From VRUE01 sp963774555 (GTDB taxonomy: Bacteria; Actinomycetota; Thermoleophilia; Solirubrobacterales; 70-9), in assembly GCA_963774555.1 (NCBI GenBank), contig CAVZFL010000001.1:372001-436000 (forward strand): DNA of 64,000 nt, in the 5' to 3' direction. Shown here in pieces: positions 41,864 to 51,967 of this stretch. Every line of letters begins with the position of its first letter. Position 1 is the first letter of the stretch. The notes below the pieces were generated by a model. The model made no database searches. It was not told the DNA's origin and saw only the letters and a list, made by a program, of their open reading frames with translations. The position numbers were made by a program, and so were the translations under genes.

Positions 41864-43263
41864 GCGAGGAGCCGAAAGTGAGCCGCTGGCGGCACTTCCG
41901 CAATTCGCTCTCGCGCCAGGCGCGCGGCCGCAGCAAAGACTCGATCGCGATCGCCGTCCTCGTCGCGCTCGGGATAGTGATGACGCTCTGGATCTTCACC
42001 CAGCAGAAGGCCTCGCTGCCGTCCTGGGTTCCACTCGTGGGCGAAGAATTCGCCCACGTCACGGGAGAGTTCACCACGGCGCAGGCGGTCACCCCGGGCC
42101 AGGGTCAGGCCGTCGACGTCGCCGGCATCCAGATCGGCAAGGTCACCTCGGTCGACCTCGAAGACGGCCACGCCGTCGTCGGCATGGACATCGAGCCCAA
42201 GTACCTGAAGCTGATCCACCCCGACGCGACCCTGCTGCTGCGACCCAAGACCAACCTCAACGACATGGTCGTCGAGGTCGACCCGGGCAACGCCAAGGGC
42301 CACATCGAAGACGGCTACGAGTTCCCCCTCTCGCGCACCGAACCGAACGCAAACCTCGACGCCTTTCTCGCCACCCTCGACGCCGACACCCGCCAGTACA
42401 TCCAGCTGCTCGTCGCGGGAGGTGCCCAGGGCATCGGCGGCCGCGGCCGCCAGCTCTCCGGCGCGCTGCGTCGTCTGCAGCCCTTCTCCCACTACGTCGC
42501 CGACCTCAACCGGGCCGTTGCGCGCCGGCGCGGCGCCCTCGCCCGGGTGATCCACGACTTCGGCCTGCTGACCACCGAACTGGGCCGCCACGACGCCGAG
42601 ATCGAACGCTTCGTCAGCTCCTCCAAGGACGCGCTCGGCAACTTCTCCAACCAACAGCACGCGATCGAAGAAACCCTGGTCGAATTGCCCTCGACGCTGA
42701 GCGCCGCCGAAGCCGCCTTTGCCAGCGCCAACACCTTCTCCAAGACCGCCCGCCCGGCTCTGCTGGCGCTGATCCCCCAGGCCCAGGCGCTGAAGCCGGC
42801 GCTGAAGGCCAACGAGCGGCTCTTCGAACAGACGACGGTGCCGATCCGCGATCAGATCCGTCCCTTCACCCGCCAGATCCGGCCGGTCCTAACCCATGCC
42901 AAGCAGGGCTCGGCCGACTTCAGCAAGTCGGTGCGCAGCTTCGGCAACGCGCTCGGCGCCTTCAACAGCTTCCTCAACGAGCTCGCCTACAAGCCGAAGG
43001 GCAAGCAGAGCTACCTCTTCTACCTGCCCTGGCTCAACCACGACACCAACGCGACCTTCAACCTCGAGGATCCAGCCGGTCCGATTGGGCGCGCACTGAT
43101 CATGCTCTCCTGCAACGGGTCCGCGCTTGCCCGCGGCGCGGCAGCTGCCTCTACTTACCTCGAAGCAGCGCTGCGAGGATCGAATACGCCCAGACCGGGT
43201 GAATTGCCACCGATCACCTCCGCAGCCGCTGGCGTGAGCAGCTGCGGGCCAGGAACAGAATGA
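41860..43263 (+). CDS. MCE family protein 5 of 6
   Basis: The 467-residue product from GTG 41860 has a basic N-terminus, a membrane helix (SIAIAVLVALGIVMTLWIFT), an MlaD domain (AVTPGQGQAVDVAGIQIGKV and LLLRPKTNLNDMVVEVDPG), the NANLDAFLATLDADTRQYIQ motif and a helical body. Reading further upstream in the same frame only shadows gene 4. Ends in an ATGA overlap with gene 6. Confidence 0.9.
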   Translation: MSEEPKVSRWRHFRNSLSRQARGRSKDSIAIAVLVALGIVMTLWIFTQQKASLPSWVPLVGEEFAHVTGEFTTAQAVTPGQGQAVDVAGIQIGKVTSVDLEDGHAVVGMDIEPKYLKLIHPDATLLLRPKTNLNDMVVEVDPGNAKGHIEDGYEFPLSRTEPNANLDAFLATLDADTRQYIQLLVAGGAQGIGGRGRQLSGALRRLQPFSHYVADLNRAVARRRGALARVIHDFGLLTTELGRHDAEIERFVSSSKDALGNFSNQQHAIEETLVELPSTLSAAEAAFASANTFSKTARPALLALIPQAQALKPALKANERLFEQTTVPIRDQIRPFTRQIRPVLTHAKQGSADFSKSVRSFGNALGAFNSFLNELAYKPKGKQSYLFYLPWLNHDTNATFNLEDPAGPIGRALIMLSCNGSALARGAAAASTYLEAALRGSNTPRPGELPPITSAAAGVSSCGPGTE

Positions 43264-44828
43264 GCAAGCGCGCCCCCAGCACAACCCAGCTCCTGGTGAT
43301 CGCCGGCTTCGCCCTCTCCTGCTTCGGCATCCTGCTCTTCCTCTGGATCACCTTCGGCGGGCCGACGCCGTTCAAGGCCAAGCCGTATGAGATCGAGATC
43401 CCCTTCAACGAGGCGACCCAGCTCGCCCAGCAGTCCGACGTGCGGATCTCCGGCGTGTCGGTCGGCAAGGTGCAGGACATCGTCCTCGCCCCCAACGGCG
43501 AACAGGCTCTCGCCAAGGTCGACATCAACGACAAGTACGGGCCGATCCCGAAGGACACGCGGGCAATCCTGCGCACCAAGACGCTGCTCGGCGAGACCTA
43601 CATCGAACTCACCCCGGGCGACCACAGCGGGCCGGTGCTGCCCGACGGCGGCACCCTGCCCGAGGCGCAGATCGCCGAATCGGTCCAGCTCGACGAGATC
43701 TTCCGCACCTTCAACCCCCAGACCCGCGCCGCCTTCCAGACTTGGCAGCAGGAAGCCGCGGTGGCGATCGAGGGACAGGGCGCGAGCCTCTCCTACGCCT
43801 TCGGCGAGCTCGAACCGACCTTCGTCCAGTTCGACCACCTCTTCCGCGTTCTCGACAGCCAGCGGCTTGCGGTCAAGCAGATCTTCCGCAACGGTGCCAC
43901 CTCGCTGCGGGCGCTGCGCGGCCGCCAGGGTGAGCTGGCCAGCCTGATCCAGAGCTCCAACGCGGTCTTCAGCACGGCGGCCGCCCGCAGCCGTCAGATC
44001 GAAGCCCTCTTCCGCGCCTTCCCCACCTTCCAGGACGAGTCCCGCCTCACCGTCGAACGACTGAAGACCTTCGCCGTCGACGCCGACCCGGTGATGCAGC
44101 AGCTGGTGCCGGTCGCCGAACAGCTCTCGCCGACTCTGGTCGCCCTCGCCAAGTTCGCCCCGCCAGCAAAGCGGTTCTTCGAAGGGCTCGAGCCAGTGAT
44201 CGCCCGCGCGCCCACCGGCTTCCCTGCCGCCCGCAAGCTCTTCCGCGACCAGTTCCCGCCGCTTCTGCGCGCGGCCGATCCCTTCCTGCGCAACCTCAAT
44301 CCGTTCGTCACCGGGCTCGGTCTCTACAAGCACGAGCTGGCGGCGACAATTGCCAACGTCTCCGACATTGCCAACGGCACGCTGACCGAAGAAGTGGAAG
44401 GAGTAAACCCCCATTACCTGCGCTCGATGGGACCGTTCAGCCCGGAGTCACTCGCGACCTTCCCTGCCCGCACCACAACCAACCGCACCAATTCCTACTC
44501 TCAGCCTTTGGCCATGAAGAGTCTGCGGTCCGGCCTGCCCAGCTTCGATACCCGAGGCTGCACCAGCGGCGTAACAGCAACTCTCGACCCCGAAAGTTAC
44601 AAAGACCCCGCCTTCGCGGAACGAACTAAGCAGAGCTTGAAAACCTCTGAAGAAAACCTGAAAAAGTCTGAACGGTTCTTCAATACTTTGAAGCAGTACG
44701 CATTTGCCGAACAAAGCAATTCAGCCGCCACCCCGGCCCCCAGCTGCTTCCAGCAAGCCCCCTTCAGCCCAGTCGGCCAAAGCGGCGCGCAGACGACCTA
44801 CCAGCACTACTTCGAACAGAGCAAATAG
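43260..44828 (+). CDS. MCE family protein 6 of 6
   Basis: The 522-residue product has a membrane helix (LLVIAGFALSCFGILLFLWI), an MlaD domain (EATQLAQQSDVRISGVSVGK and LRTKTLLGETYIELTPGDHS), VQLDEIFRTFNPQTRAAF, and a long helical part. The C-terminal 120 residues use fewer GC-rich codons and more Asn, Thr and Lys than the rest. No YrbE permease or MlaF-type ATPase gene lies next to this run in the window. Confidence 0.9.
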   Translation: MSKRAPSTTQLLVIAGFALSCFGILLFLWITFGGPTPFKAKPYEIEIPFNEATQLAQQSDVRISGVSVGKVQDIVLAPNGEQALAKVDINDKYGPIPKDTRAILRTKTLLGETYIELTPGDHSGPVLPDGGTLPEAQIAESVQLDEIFRTFNPQTRAAFQTWQQEAAVAIEGQGASLSYAFGELEPTFVQFDHLFRVLDSQRLAVKQIFRNGATSLRALRGRQGELASLIQSSNAVFSTAAARSRQIEALFRAFPTFQDESRLTVERLKTFAVDADPVMQQLVPVAEQLSPTLVALAKFAPPAKRFFEGLEPVIARAPTGFPAARKLFRDQFPPLLRAADPFLRNLNPFVTGLGLYKHELAATIANVSDIANGTLTEEVEGVNPHYLRSMGPFSPESLATFPARTTTNRTNSYSQPLAMKSLRSGLPSFDTRGCTSGVTATLDPESYKDPAFAERTKQSLKTSEENLKKSERFFNTLKQYAFAEQSNSAATPAPSCFQQAPFSPVGQSGAQTTYQHYFEQSK

Positions 44829-44851
44829 CCAGGCAATCTAGCCGGCGTGGT

Positions 44852-45033
44852 TATCAAAAACCGCCGCACAAGAAGTCGCTGAAGGGCGAGACCGATCTAT
44901 TCGAGTTGCGTCCGAAGCAGGGAGCGTGCAGAGGTACGTGGTCCTAGCGGTTGCGCCGAAGAAGAAGGATTTCGGCCGGGCTGTGGCTGCTGCGAAGGAC
45001 CGACTCGGCCGCCGTCTACACGCAGCTAGATAA
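44852..45033 (+). pseudogene. HigB/RelE-type toxin remnant
   Basis: One frame from 44852 gives YQKPPHKKSLKGETDLFELR and then PKQGA; another from 44932 gives RYVVLAVAPKKKDFGRAVAA and AKDRLGRR with TAA at 45031-45033. Together they are the N- and C-terminal ends of a HigB-like (phage Gp49-like) toxin, but the middle is deleted and the frame is broken. It sits directly before an intact HTH antitoxin gene, the normal HigB-HigA order. Confidence 0.65.
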
Positions 45034-45046
45034 GCTGGTAGTTATC
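45029..45046 (+). promoter_or_regulatory. Inverted repeat before higA
   Basis: GATAA (45029-45033) and TTATC (45042-45046) with an 8-base spacer lie 22 bases before the antitoxin start. This could be a HigA operator or, with the AT-rich surroundings, part of a promoter that keeps the antitoxin expressed now that the toxin is broken. Confidence 0.35.
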
Positions 45047-45067
45047 ATCATGTAGTGAGGGGATCAG

Positions 45068-45454
45068 ATGCCGGCGTCGCCAACAACGAAGTCTTTCGAT
45101 GCGCTCCTTGCGGAAGAGATGCTTGCCGACCCCAACTTCAAGGCGGAGTGGCAGCGACTCGCCCCGGCGCGAGAGCTGGCGGCGACTCTCCTGCGCTATC
45201 GCGCGAAACACAAGTTGAGCCAGCGTGCGCTAGCGAAGGAGCTCGGCGTCTCTCAGCCCCGGGTGGTCAAGCTCGAGTCCGGAGAACACAACCCCGGGGT
45301 CGACACGATCATCGGTGTCGTGCGACGGCTCGGGGTTGAGTTCGCCCTCGATATAGCCCCGTCCGGTAGGAAGCCGGCGCTTGTGACAGCACGAGCCCGT
45401 AAGGGCGGAGCGATCGATCACGACGAGGTCTCGGTCGTCGCGGCATTTGCCTGA
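45068..45454 (+). CDS. XRE-family antitoxin (HigA-like)
   Basis: The 128-residue product has an acidic N-terminal helix (SFDALLAEEMLADPNFKAEW), as in many HigA proteins paired with HigB, and a helix-turn-helix at about 52-100 (HKLSQRALAKELGVSQPRVV, then KLESGEHNPGVDTI). A GAGGGG precedes the ATG. Since its toxin is a remnant, it may now be an orphan regulator. Confidence 0.85.
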   Translation: MPASPTTKSFDALLAEEMLADPNFKAEWQRLAPARELAATLLRYRAKHKLSQRALAKELGVSQPRVVKLESGEHNPGVDTIIGVVRRLGVEFALDIAPSGRKPALVTARARKGGAIDHDEVSVVAAFA

Positions 45455-45494
45455 TCCGGCCGGGATCGTGCTCCAGTGCAGTTATACTGCTGGT

Positions 45495-45782
45495 ATGACT
45501 CACAAGGTCGGCATCAAGGGCCAGGTCGTGATCCCGAAGGCGATTCGGGATGAAATCGGGATAAAGCCCGGTGACGAGGTGACGTTTGAGCCCGATGGCA
45601 AGGATGTGAGAGTTCGCCGCGTTGCCGACGATCCGACCGCGCGCGGTGAGCGGATCGAAGCTCTGCGGGGCGTCTGGGCTGGCATCCCCGGTCTCGGCAC
45701 CGACGATCTGCTTGCCGCCCGCCGCGAAGAGCGAGAGCGCGAAGAGCGCAGAGCGCAGAGTCTGCTTGACGATCGTCCTTGA
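45495..45782 (+). CDS. vapB: AbrB/MazE-type antitoxin (VapB)
   Basis: The 95-residue product has the SpoVT/AbrB swapped-hairpin domain at 1-45 (VGIKGQVVIPKAIRDEIGIK, then PGDEVTFEPDG), followed by a charged tail (ARREEREREERR) that would wrap around the toxin. It overlaps vapC by 17 bases. The TATACT at 45484-45489 may be the -10 box of a promoter very close to the ATG. Confidence 0.9.
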   Translation: MTHKVGIKGQVVIPKAIRDEIGIKPGDEVTFEPDGKDVRVRRVADDPTARGERIEALRGVWAGIPGLGTDDLLAARREEREREERRAQSLLDDRP

Positions 45783-46152
45783 CACCTGGGCGCTGCTGGC
45801 GCATCTGCGCGATGAGCCGGCCGCCGAGCGGGTCCGCCGGGAGTGGATCGACAAAGGCGCGGCCATGTGCTCGGTCAACTTGGGCGAGGCGCTCTACCTG
45901 GAGATGCGCGCACGCGGCGTGGCTGGTGCCGGTGATGCGATCGAGGATGCGCGGCGAGAGCTGAAGCTCACCGAGCCGGACTGGGAGCTGGTCAAGGTCG
46001 CAGCCGAAGTCAAGGCAGTGGGCGGCCTGTCATTTGCCGACGCCTTTTGCATCGCAACGGCAAAGCGGTGCGACGCACCGCTTTGGACAGGCGATCCGGA
46101 GATCATCGATCTGGCCGATCGACTCGACTGCGAGGTCGTTGACCTGCGATGA
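45766..46152 (+). CDS. vapC: PIN-domain ribonuclease toxin (VapC)
   Basis: The 128-residue product has the four acidic positions of the PIN active site: VLDTWALL near the start, SVNLGEALYLE, GLSFADAFCIATAK and LWTGDPEI. VapC toxins cut tRNA or rRNA. TTG 45766 is the likely start, as it gives LTIVLDTWALL and overlaps vapB. All catalytic acids are present, so it should be active. Confidence 0.9.
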   Translation: MTIVLDTWALLAHLRDEPAAERVRREWIDKGAAMCSVNLGEALYLEMRARGVAGAGDAIEDARRELKLTEPDWELVKVAAEVKAVGGLSFADAFCIATAKRCDAPLWTGDPEIIDLADRLDCEVVDLR

Positions 46153-46302
46153 AGCGGGCAGCCGCCTGGCTTAACTCTTTGAGCGCCCGGTGTTCGCGCT
46201 CGACCCGGATCGGCCTGATCCGGCGGCTTCCTTGCGAATGATGGATCGCTTGCGTGCGTTTCTGCGCACCACGGGTGCGGTTGGGCTTGGCAGGATCGAG
46301 GC

Positions 46303-46800
46303 ATGGATAGACGCGCCGCTCAGGGGAATGAGGACATGGCTGCCCTTTACAAAGTTGCCTACGACGAGGCCGCACGCGCTCTTTCAGAGCAGTTCGCTCT
46401 GATCGACAGTTTCCGCTCTCGTGCCGGTCTATTGCTCTCGGCCGCCGCCCTCACCACGTCGTTCCTGGGCGCACAAGCGCTGCAGGGAAACACGCTGAGC
46501 CCGGTTGCATGGATGGCTCTTGCCTGCTTCGTCGGCGTTGCCGTGGTGTCATTGGCAATCCTTTGGCCACGTCGCTGGGAATTCTCGACCAGCCCCGACG
46601 AGCTGGTCCGAGACTACATCGAGGCCGAAGAGCCGCCTTCGCTCGATCGCCTGCATAGAAACCTCTCCCTCTACATGCATGACAGTCACTCCCGGAATTC
46701 GAAAGGCCTCAGTCATCTGGCCGCGCAATTTCAAATGGCCAGTGGACTCCTGACTGTTGAGGTGGTCCTATGGATTCTGTCGATCCCATCGACGACGTAG
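46303..46800 (+). CDS. Small membrane protein, unknown function
   Basis: The 165-residue product has an N-terminal amphipathic helix (YDEAARALSEQFALIDSFRS), two close membrane helices (about 40-58 and 70-90, RAGLLLSAAALTTSFLGAQA and ACFVGVAVVSLAILWP), a soluble stretch, and a third helix near the C-terminus (LLTVEVVLWILSI). The layout recalls membrane effectors found near toxin or defence genes, such as SLATT-type proteins, but I see no diagnostic motif. ATG 46303 or 46336. Confidence 0.6.
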   Translation: MDRRAAQGNEDMAALYKVAYDEAARALSEQFALIDSFRSRAGLLLSAAALTTSFLGAQALQGNTLSPVAWMALACFVGVAVVSLAILWPRRWEFSTSPDELVRDYIEAEEPPSLDRLHRNLSLYMHDSHSRNSKGLSHLAAQFQMASGLLTVEVVLWILSIPSTT

Positions 46801-46812
46801 AATCGAGATCCA

Positions 46813-47025
46813 ATGGACAGAAGCCCCCCGCACAAGCCGCGTCAGCCCCAGCCAGATGGCCCCAACCCCATGCAGGCCGAACCGGGTATCTGGATTCCCT
46901 TTTTCTCCCGCAGACGCGAGGCCCGCCGAGCGGACGAAGCGAAGGCCCGCCGCGACGAGCGAGGTGGGGTCCGACCAGATCCGCAGCGAGAAGGTCCGAA
47001 CCCGATGCTGCGGCAGCGGTTCTGA
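46813..47025 (+). CDS. Small Arg/Pro-rich ORF, doubtful
   Basis: This 70-codon frame encodes a hydrophilic peptide with two GPNPM segments and many Arg residues. It fills most of the 327-base gap before dnaB. There is no strong Shine-Dalgarno and no recognised domain. It is listed only because the gap otherwise holds nothing; the dnaB promoter must also lie here. Confidence 0.25.
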   Translation: MDRSPPHKPRQPQPDGPNPMQAEPGIWIPFFSRRREARRADEAKARRDERGGVRPDPQREGPNPMLRQRF

Positions 47026-47127
47026 TTCTCCGCAACTGGCGGGTTCGCCGTTCGCCGCGCCGCCCTCGTTTGACTACGTTGTCTGGTTCTAGGGTCTTCC
47101 GCCGCCCCAGACCGGACACTGAGACAG

Positions 47128-49818
47128 ATGGCTTCCGCTCCCACAGCCCACGTCCCGCCGCAGAACATCGAGGCGGAGGAATCGGTGCTGGGGGCGATGC
47201 TGGTCGCCGAGCCGACGCTGACCCGGGTGATCGACGAGGTGAAGCTGAACGCGGGCGACTTCTATCTCGAGAAGCACGCGGCGATCTTCACCTGCATCCA
47301 CGATCTCTACGCGGCCTCCAAGCCGGTCGACGAGCTCAGCGTCAGCGAGGCGCTGACCCAGCGCAACCAGATCGAGGAGGCTGGCGGCAGGCACTACGTC
47401 TCCGAGCTGGCGGCAAAGGTGCCGGCGGCGGGCAACGCCAAGCATTACGCCGAGATCGTCCAGCAGAACTCGCTGCTGCGCCGCCTGCTCGGCGCCGGCC
47501 AGCAGATCCAGGGCTGGGTGCACGAGCGCGACGGCGAACCGCGCGAGCTCTCAGAGCGGGCCGAGAAGCTGCTCTTCGACGTCGCCCACAAAGAGCAGGC
47601 CAGCGACTTCAAACTCCTCTCCGAGATCCTCCACGACGAGGTAGACCGCCTCGAGAAGCTCTCGACGGGGGAGCTGGAGCTGACGGGGACGCCCTCGGGG
47701 TTTCGGGACATTGATTCGATCACAGGAGGGTTTCAGCCGGGGAACTTGATCATCGTGGCTGCGAGGCCTGCTATGGGCAAGTGCCAATCAGCACAAAGTC
47801 TGGTTTACGATACCAGAACCGGCGCGCGGCGACGGGTCGACGATCTGTTCAAGGCGTACATGCGTGGCGAAGAGGTGTGGGTTGCTTCGCTGGGTCCGGA
47901 CCTGAAGATGAAGCCGGCCAAGGTTGCGGCGATCGAGCCCAATGGGCGCAAGCGCGTATATCGGCTGACCACTCGTCTCGGCAGATGGACGGAGGCCACC
48001 GCAAATCACCCAGTGCTCACCAGCTCTGGATGGCAGGAGCTTGGTGATGTCGAACCGGGCACGAGGGTTGCGGTTCCGCGCCACCTACCTGTGCCAAGCC
48101 GGACAGCCGCGCTTCCCGATGCGGAGATCGTTTTGCTTGGTGCGCTCATCGCGGATGGCTCGATTGGATGGGGAACCCCTGCCTACTGCTACGGCTCGGA
48201 TTCGAAAGTTGCGCCGACGGTCGAGTCGGCTGCAGAGGAATACGGCGTTCGGTTTCAGCCCTCCATCGAGACGGATAAGGGGGCGTCCTATCTAAGCACC
48301 GGAGATCGCTCTACCCCTAACCCCGTGACAGAGATGCTTCGGCGCCATCGCCTCATAGGGTGCCGCTCCGCCGAGAAGTTCGTGCCTGATGCAATCTTCG
48401 GACTGAGCGACGAGCAGATTGCTCGGTTTCTGGGCGTCATGTACGCCTGTGATGGGCACGTCTACTGCAGCGACCGCTTGGCGCAGATCGGCTACACGAC
48501 GATCAGCGAGCGACTTGCTCGGGATGTCCAGCACCTTTTGCTCAGGCTCGGCATCGTGGCGACGATTCGGACCTTGAAGCGACCCGTCTACGACGGCACC
48601 GGCAAAGTCGCGCGGGAGGTCCGCATCACCTCCCAAGAGAGCCTCCGTCGCTTCTGCGAGTTGGTGAGTATCCCCGGCAAGGAGGAGAAACAGGCTGAGG
48701 TCTTGGAGCGGCTCGATGCTGCGCCCCGCTCGACCAACACCGACACCTTGCCGAAGGGGATCTGGGAGGACATCCTGCTCGCCAAGGGGGATCGATCCTG
48801 GGCCGATGTCAGCGAGGTAACCGGTCGGCTGCGCACTCACAACTGGCACGTTGGAAAGCGCGATCCTTCACGCGGACTTGTTGCCGAACTTACGACGGCC
48901 GTCGAATCTCCAGCCCTCGAGGAGCTCTGTGACTCCGACATCTGGTGGGACGAAGTGGCCTCGGTCGAGTACGGCGGCGAAGAAGAGACTTATGACCTCG
49001 ACGTGCCCGGCCTGCGCAACTTCGTCGCTGACGACATCATCGTCCACAACAGCGCGATCGTCGCCAACATCGCCGAAAACGTGGCGGTCAAGCGGCAGCT
49101 GCCGGTTGCGTTCTTCTCGCTAGAGATGTCGGAGGTTGAGCTCGCTCAGCGCTTCATTGCCTGCCGGGCGCGGATCTCGGGCGACAAGCTGCGCAAGGGC
49201 CAGGTATCGCAGAAGGACTGGCCCAAGGTGGTGCGGGCCTGCAACGAGCTGGAGGAAGCGCCACTCTGGTTCGACGACTCCTCCGACCTCGGCGTGCTTG
49301 ACCTGCGGGCGAAGGCGCGGCGATTGCACGCCCAGGAACAGGATCGGGGCGGGCTCGGCCTGATCATCGTCGACTATCTGCAGCTGATGCGCTCCGACGA
49401 TCCCCGCGCCAACCGGGTCGAGCAGGTCGGCCAGATGAGCCGCGGGCTGAAGATCCTCGCCCGCGAGCTCGAGGTGCCCGTGCTGGCGATCTCCCAGCTC
49501 TCACGCGCGCCGGAGCAGCGCCACCCACCCAAGCCGATGCTCTCCGACCTTCGTGAATCAGGAAATCTTGAGCAAGATGCGGATCTTGTTGCATTTCTCT
49601 TCCGCGAGGACTACTACCGCGATCCCGACGACGAGCCGGACGGGCTTGCCGATCTGATCATCGCCAAGCATAGGAACGGGCCGATCGGGTCGCCGAAGCT
49701 GGTCTTCCTCGACCGCTTCCCCAAGTTCGCCGACTACGCCGGCCAGGAGCAGCCGATTGAACAGCCGGCCGGGCAGGAGCCGCCGCTCGAGGACGTTGCG
49801 GCGGGGCCTGAGTTCTGA
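47128..49818 (+). CDS. dnaB: Replicative DNA helicase DnaB with an intein
   Basis: DnaB unwinds DNA at the fork. The 896-residue precursor has the N-terminal primase-binding domain (HVPPQNIEAEESVLGAML) and the RecA-like domain interrupted at Walker A: ARPAMGK (about 212-218), intein 219-641, then SAIVANIAENVAVK. Later motifs are FFSLEMSEVELAQR, Walker B LGLIIVDYLQLM, and SQLSRAPEQR. After splicing the mature protein would be 473 residues, a normal DnaB. The stop overlaps the next ATG (TGATG). Confidence 0.97.
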   Translation: MASAPTAHVPPQNIEAEESVLGAMLVAEPTLTRVIDEVKLNAGDFYLEKHAAIFTCIHDLYAASKPVDELSVSEALTQRNQIEEAGGRHYVSELAAKVPAAGNAKHYAEIVQQNSLLRRLLGAGQQIQGWVHERDGEPRELSERAEKLLFDVAHKEQASDFKLLSEILHDEVDRLEKLSTGELELTGTPSGFRDIDSITGGFQPGNLIIVAARPAMGKCQSAQSLVYDTRTGARRRVDDLFKAYMRGEEVWVASLGPDLKMKPAKVAAIEPNGRKRVYRLTTRLGRWTEATANHPVLTSSGWQELGDVEPGTRVAVPRHLPVPSRTAALPDAEIVLLGALIADGSIGWGTPAYCYGSDSKVAPTVESAAEEYGVRFQPSIETDKGASYLSTGDRSTPNPVTEMLRRHRLIGCRSAEKFVPDAIFGLSDEQIARFLGVMYACDGHVYCSDRLAQIGYTTISERLARDVQHLLLRLGIVATIRTLKRPVYDGTGKVAREVRITSQESLRRFCELVSIPGKEEKQAEVLERLDAAPRSTNTDTLPKGIWEDILLAKGDRSWADVSEVTGRLRTHNWHVGKRDPSRGLVAELTTAVESPALEELCDSDIWWDEVASVEYGGEEETYDLDVPGLRNFVADDIIVHNSAIVANIAENVAVKRQLPVAFFSLEMSEVELAQRFIACRARISGDKLRKGQVSQKDWPKVVRACNELEEAPLWFDDSSDLGVLDLRAKARRLHAQEQDRGGLGLIIVDYLQLMRSDDPRANRVEQVGQMSRGLKILARELEVPVLAISQLSRAPEQRHPPKPMLSDLRESGNLEQDADLVAFLFREDYYRDPDDEPDGLADLIIAKHRNGPIGSPKLVFLDRFPKFADYAGQEQPIEQPAGQEPPLEDVAAGPEF
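47782..49050 (+). other. DnaB intein with LAGLIDADG homing endonuclease
   Basis: The 423-residue insert begins with Cys and ends with the His-Asn pair in VADDIIVHN, followed by extein Ser, as protein splicing requires. Block B TANHPVLT is at about intein residues 73-80. Two dodecapeptide motifs, LLGALIADGSI (about 118-128) and FLGVMYACDGHV, mark a LAGLIDADG endonuclease, with both acidic residues present. Insertion after the GK of Walker A is the well-known DnaB site. GC content looks lower than in the exteins. Confidence 0.95.
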
Positions 49819-50579
49819 TGCCGGCGATCGCCCGCAGCGAACCGTTCCGCGAGCAGGTCTGCCCGCTCGGCGTCTGCGACGGCTCCGGCTGGATCCTCGG
49901 CCCCGAGGACGTGGCGCGCGCATGCGAGTGCCGGGCCGGGCGGCTCAAGCGCGGCCGCGTGCGCGGCATCGCCTCGGCGATTCCGCCGCGCTACCGCGGC
50001 GTCTCCTTCGACCGCCCGCCCGTCTCCGACATGGAGCGGGACATGCGCAGCCGCGCCGTGGTCGGCGCCGTGCGCGCCTTCGCCGGCGATCTCGATGAGA
50101 ACCTCGCCGCCGGCCGCGGGCTCTGGCTGATGGGCGACACCGGCACCGGCAAGACGACGCTGGGGATGCTGATCGCCAAGCAGGCGCTCGCCGCCGGCAA
50201 GACGGTCGCCGTCTACTTCACGCCGAAGCTCCTCACCCAGATCCGTCAGACCTACCAGGCGACCGATTCCGAGGATGCCTACGATGCCTTCTTCAAGCGC
50301 CTCACCTCGGTCGACCTGCTCTACATCGACGACCTCGGCTCCGAGCGCCACACCGACTGGGTGGTCGAGCAGCTCTACGCGCTGATCAACGAGCGCTACG
50401 AGAACCAGCGCTCGATGCTGGTCACCAGCAACGCCGCCGGCGACGTCGACAAGGGCCAGCGGCTGCTCGAGGAGCAGATCGGCGCCCGCTCGGTCTCCCG
50501 CCTGGTCGAGATCTGCGGCGACCCGCTGCCCCTCTTCGGCCCCGACCAGCGGGTCGAACCGCACTCGGTCGGCAGCTAA
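49818..50579 (+). CDS. DnaC/DnaI-like helicase loader ATPase
   Basis: The 253-residue product has a Cys-containing N-terminal part (CPLGVCDGSGWILGPEDVAR, CEC), which resembles the zinc-binding start of DnaI-type loaders, then an AAA+ domain with Walker A GDTGTGKTT at about 111-119, Walker B VDLLYIDDLGSERHTDW and sensor SMLVTSNA. Its coupling to dnaB by a one-base overlap supports a helicase-loading role. IstB-type transposition ATPases share the fold, but no transposase is near. Confidence 0.87.
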   Translation: MPAIARSEPFREQVCPLGVCDGSGWILGPEDVARACECRAGRLKRGRVRGIASAIPPRYRGVSFDRPPVSDMERDMRSRAVVGAVRAFAGDLDENLAAGRGLWLMGDTGTGKTTLGMLIAKQALAAGKTVAVYFTPKLLTQIRQTYQATDSEDAYDAFFKRLTSVDLLYIDDLGSERHTDWVVEQLYALINERYENQRSMLVTSNAAGDVDKGQRLLEEQIGARSVSRLVEICGDPLPLFGPDQRVEPHSVGS

Positions 50580-50610
50580 GCGCCGGCCCAAAGCTCCATA
50601 ATCATCTGCG

Positions 50611-51964
<1,354 letters not shown>

Positions 51965-51967
51965 GGC

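Noticed and set aside
47782..49050. Group I intron or foreign gene inserted in dnaB
   Set aside because: The frame is open throughout and the splice residues are those of an intein.
49818..50579. IstB-type transposition ATPase
   Set aside because: The fold is shared, but coupling to dnaB, the Cys-containing N-terminus and lack of a transposase favour a helicase loader.
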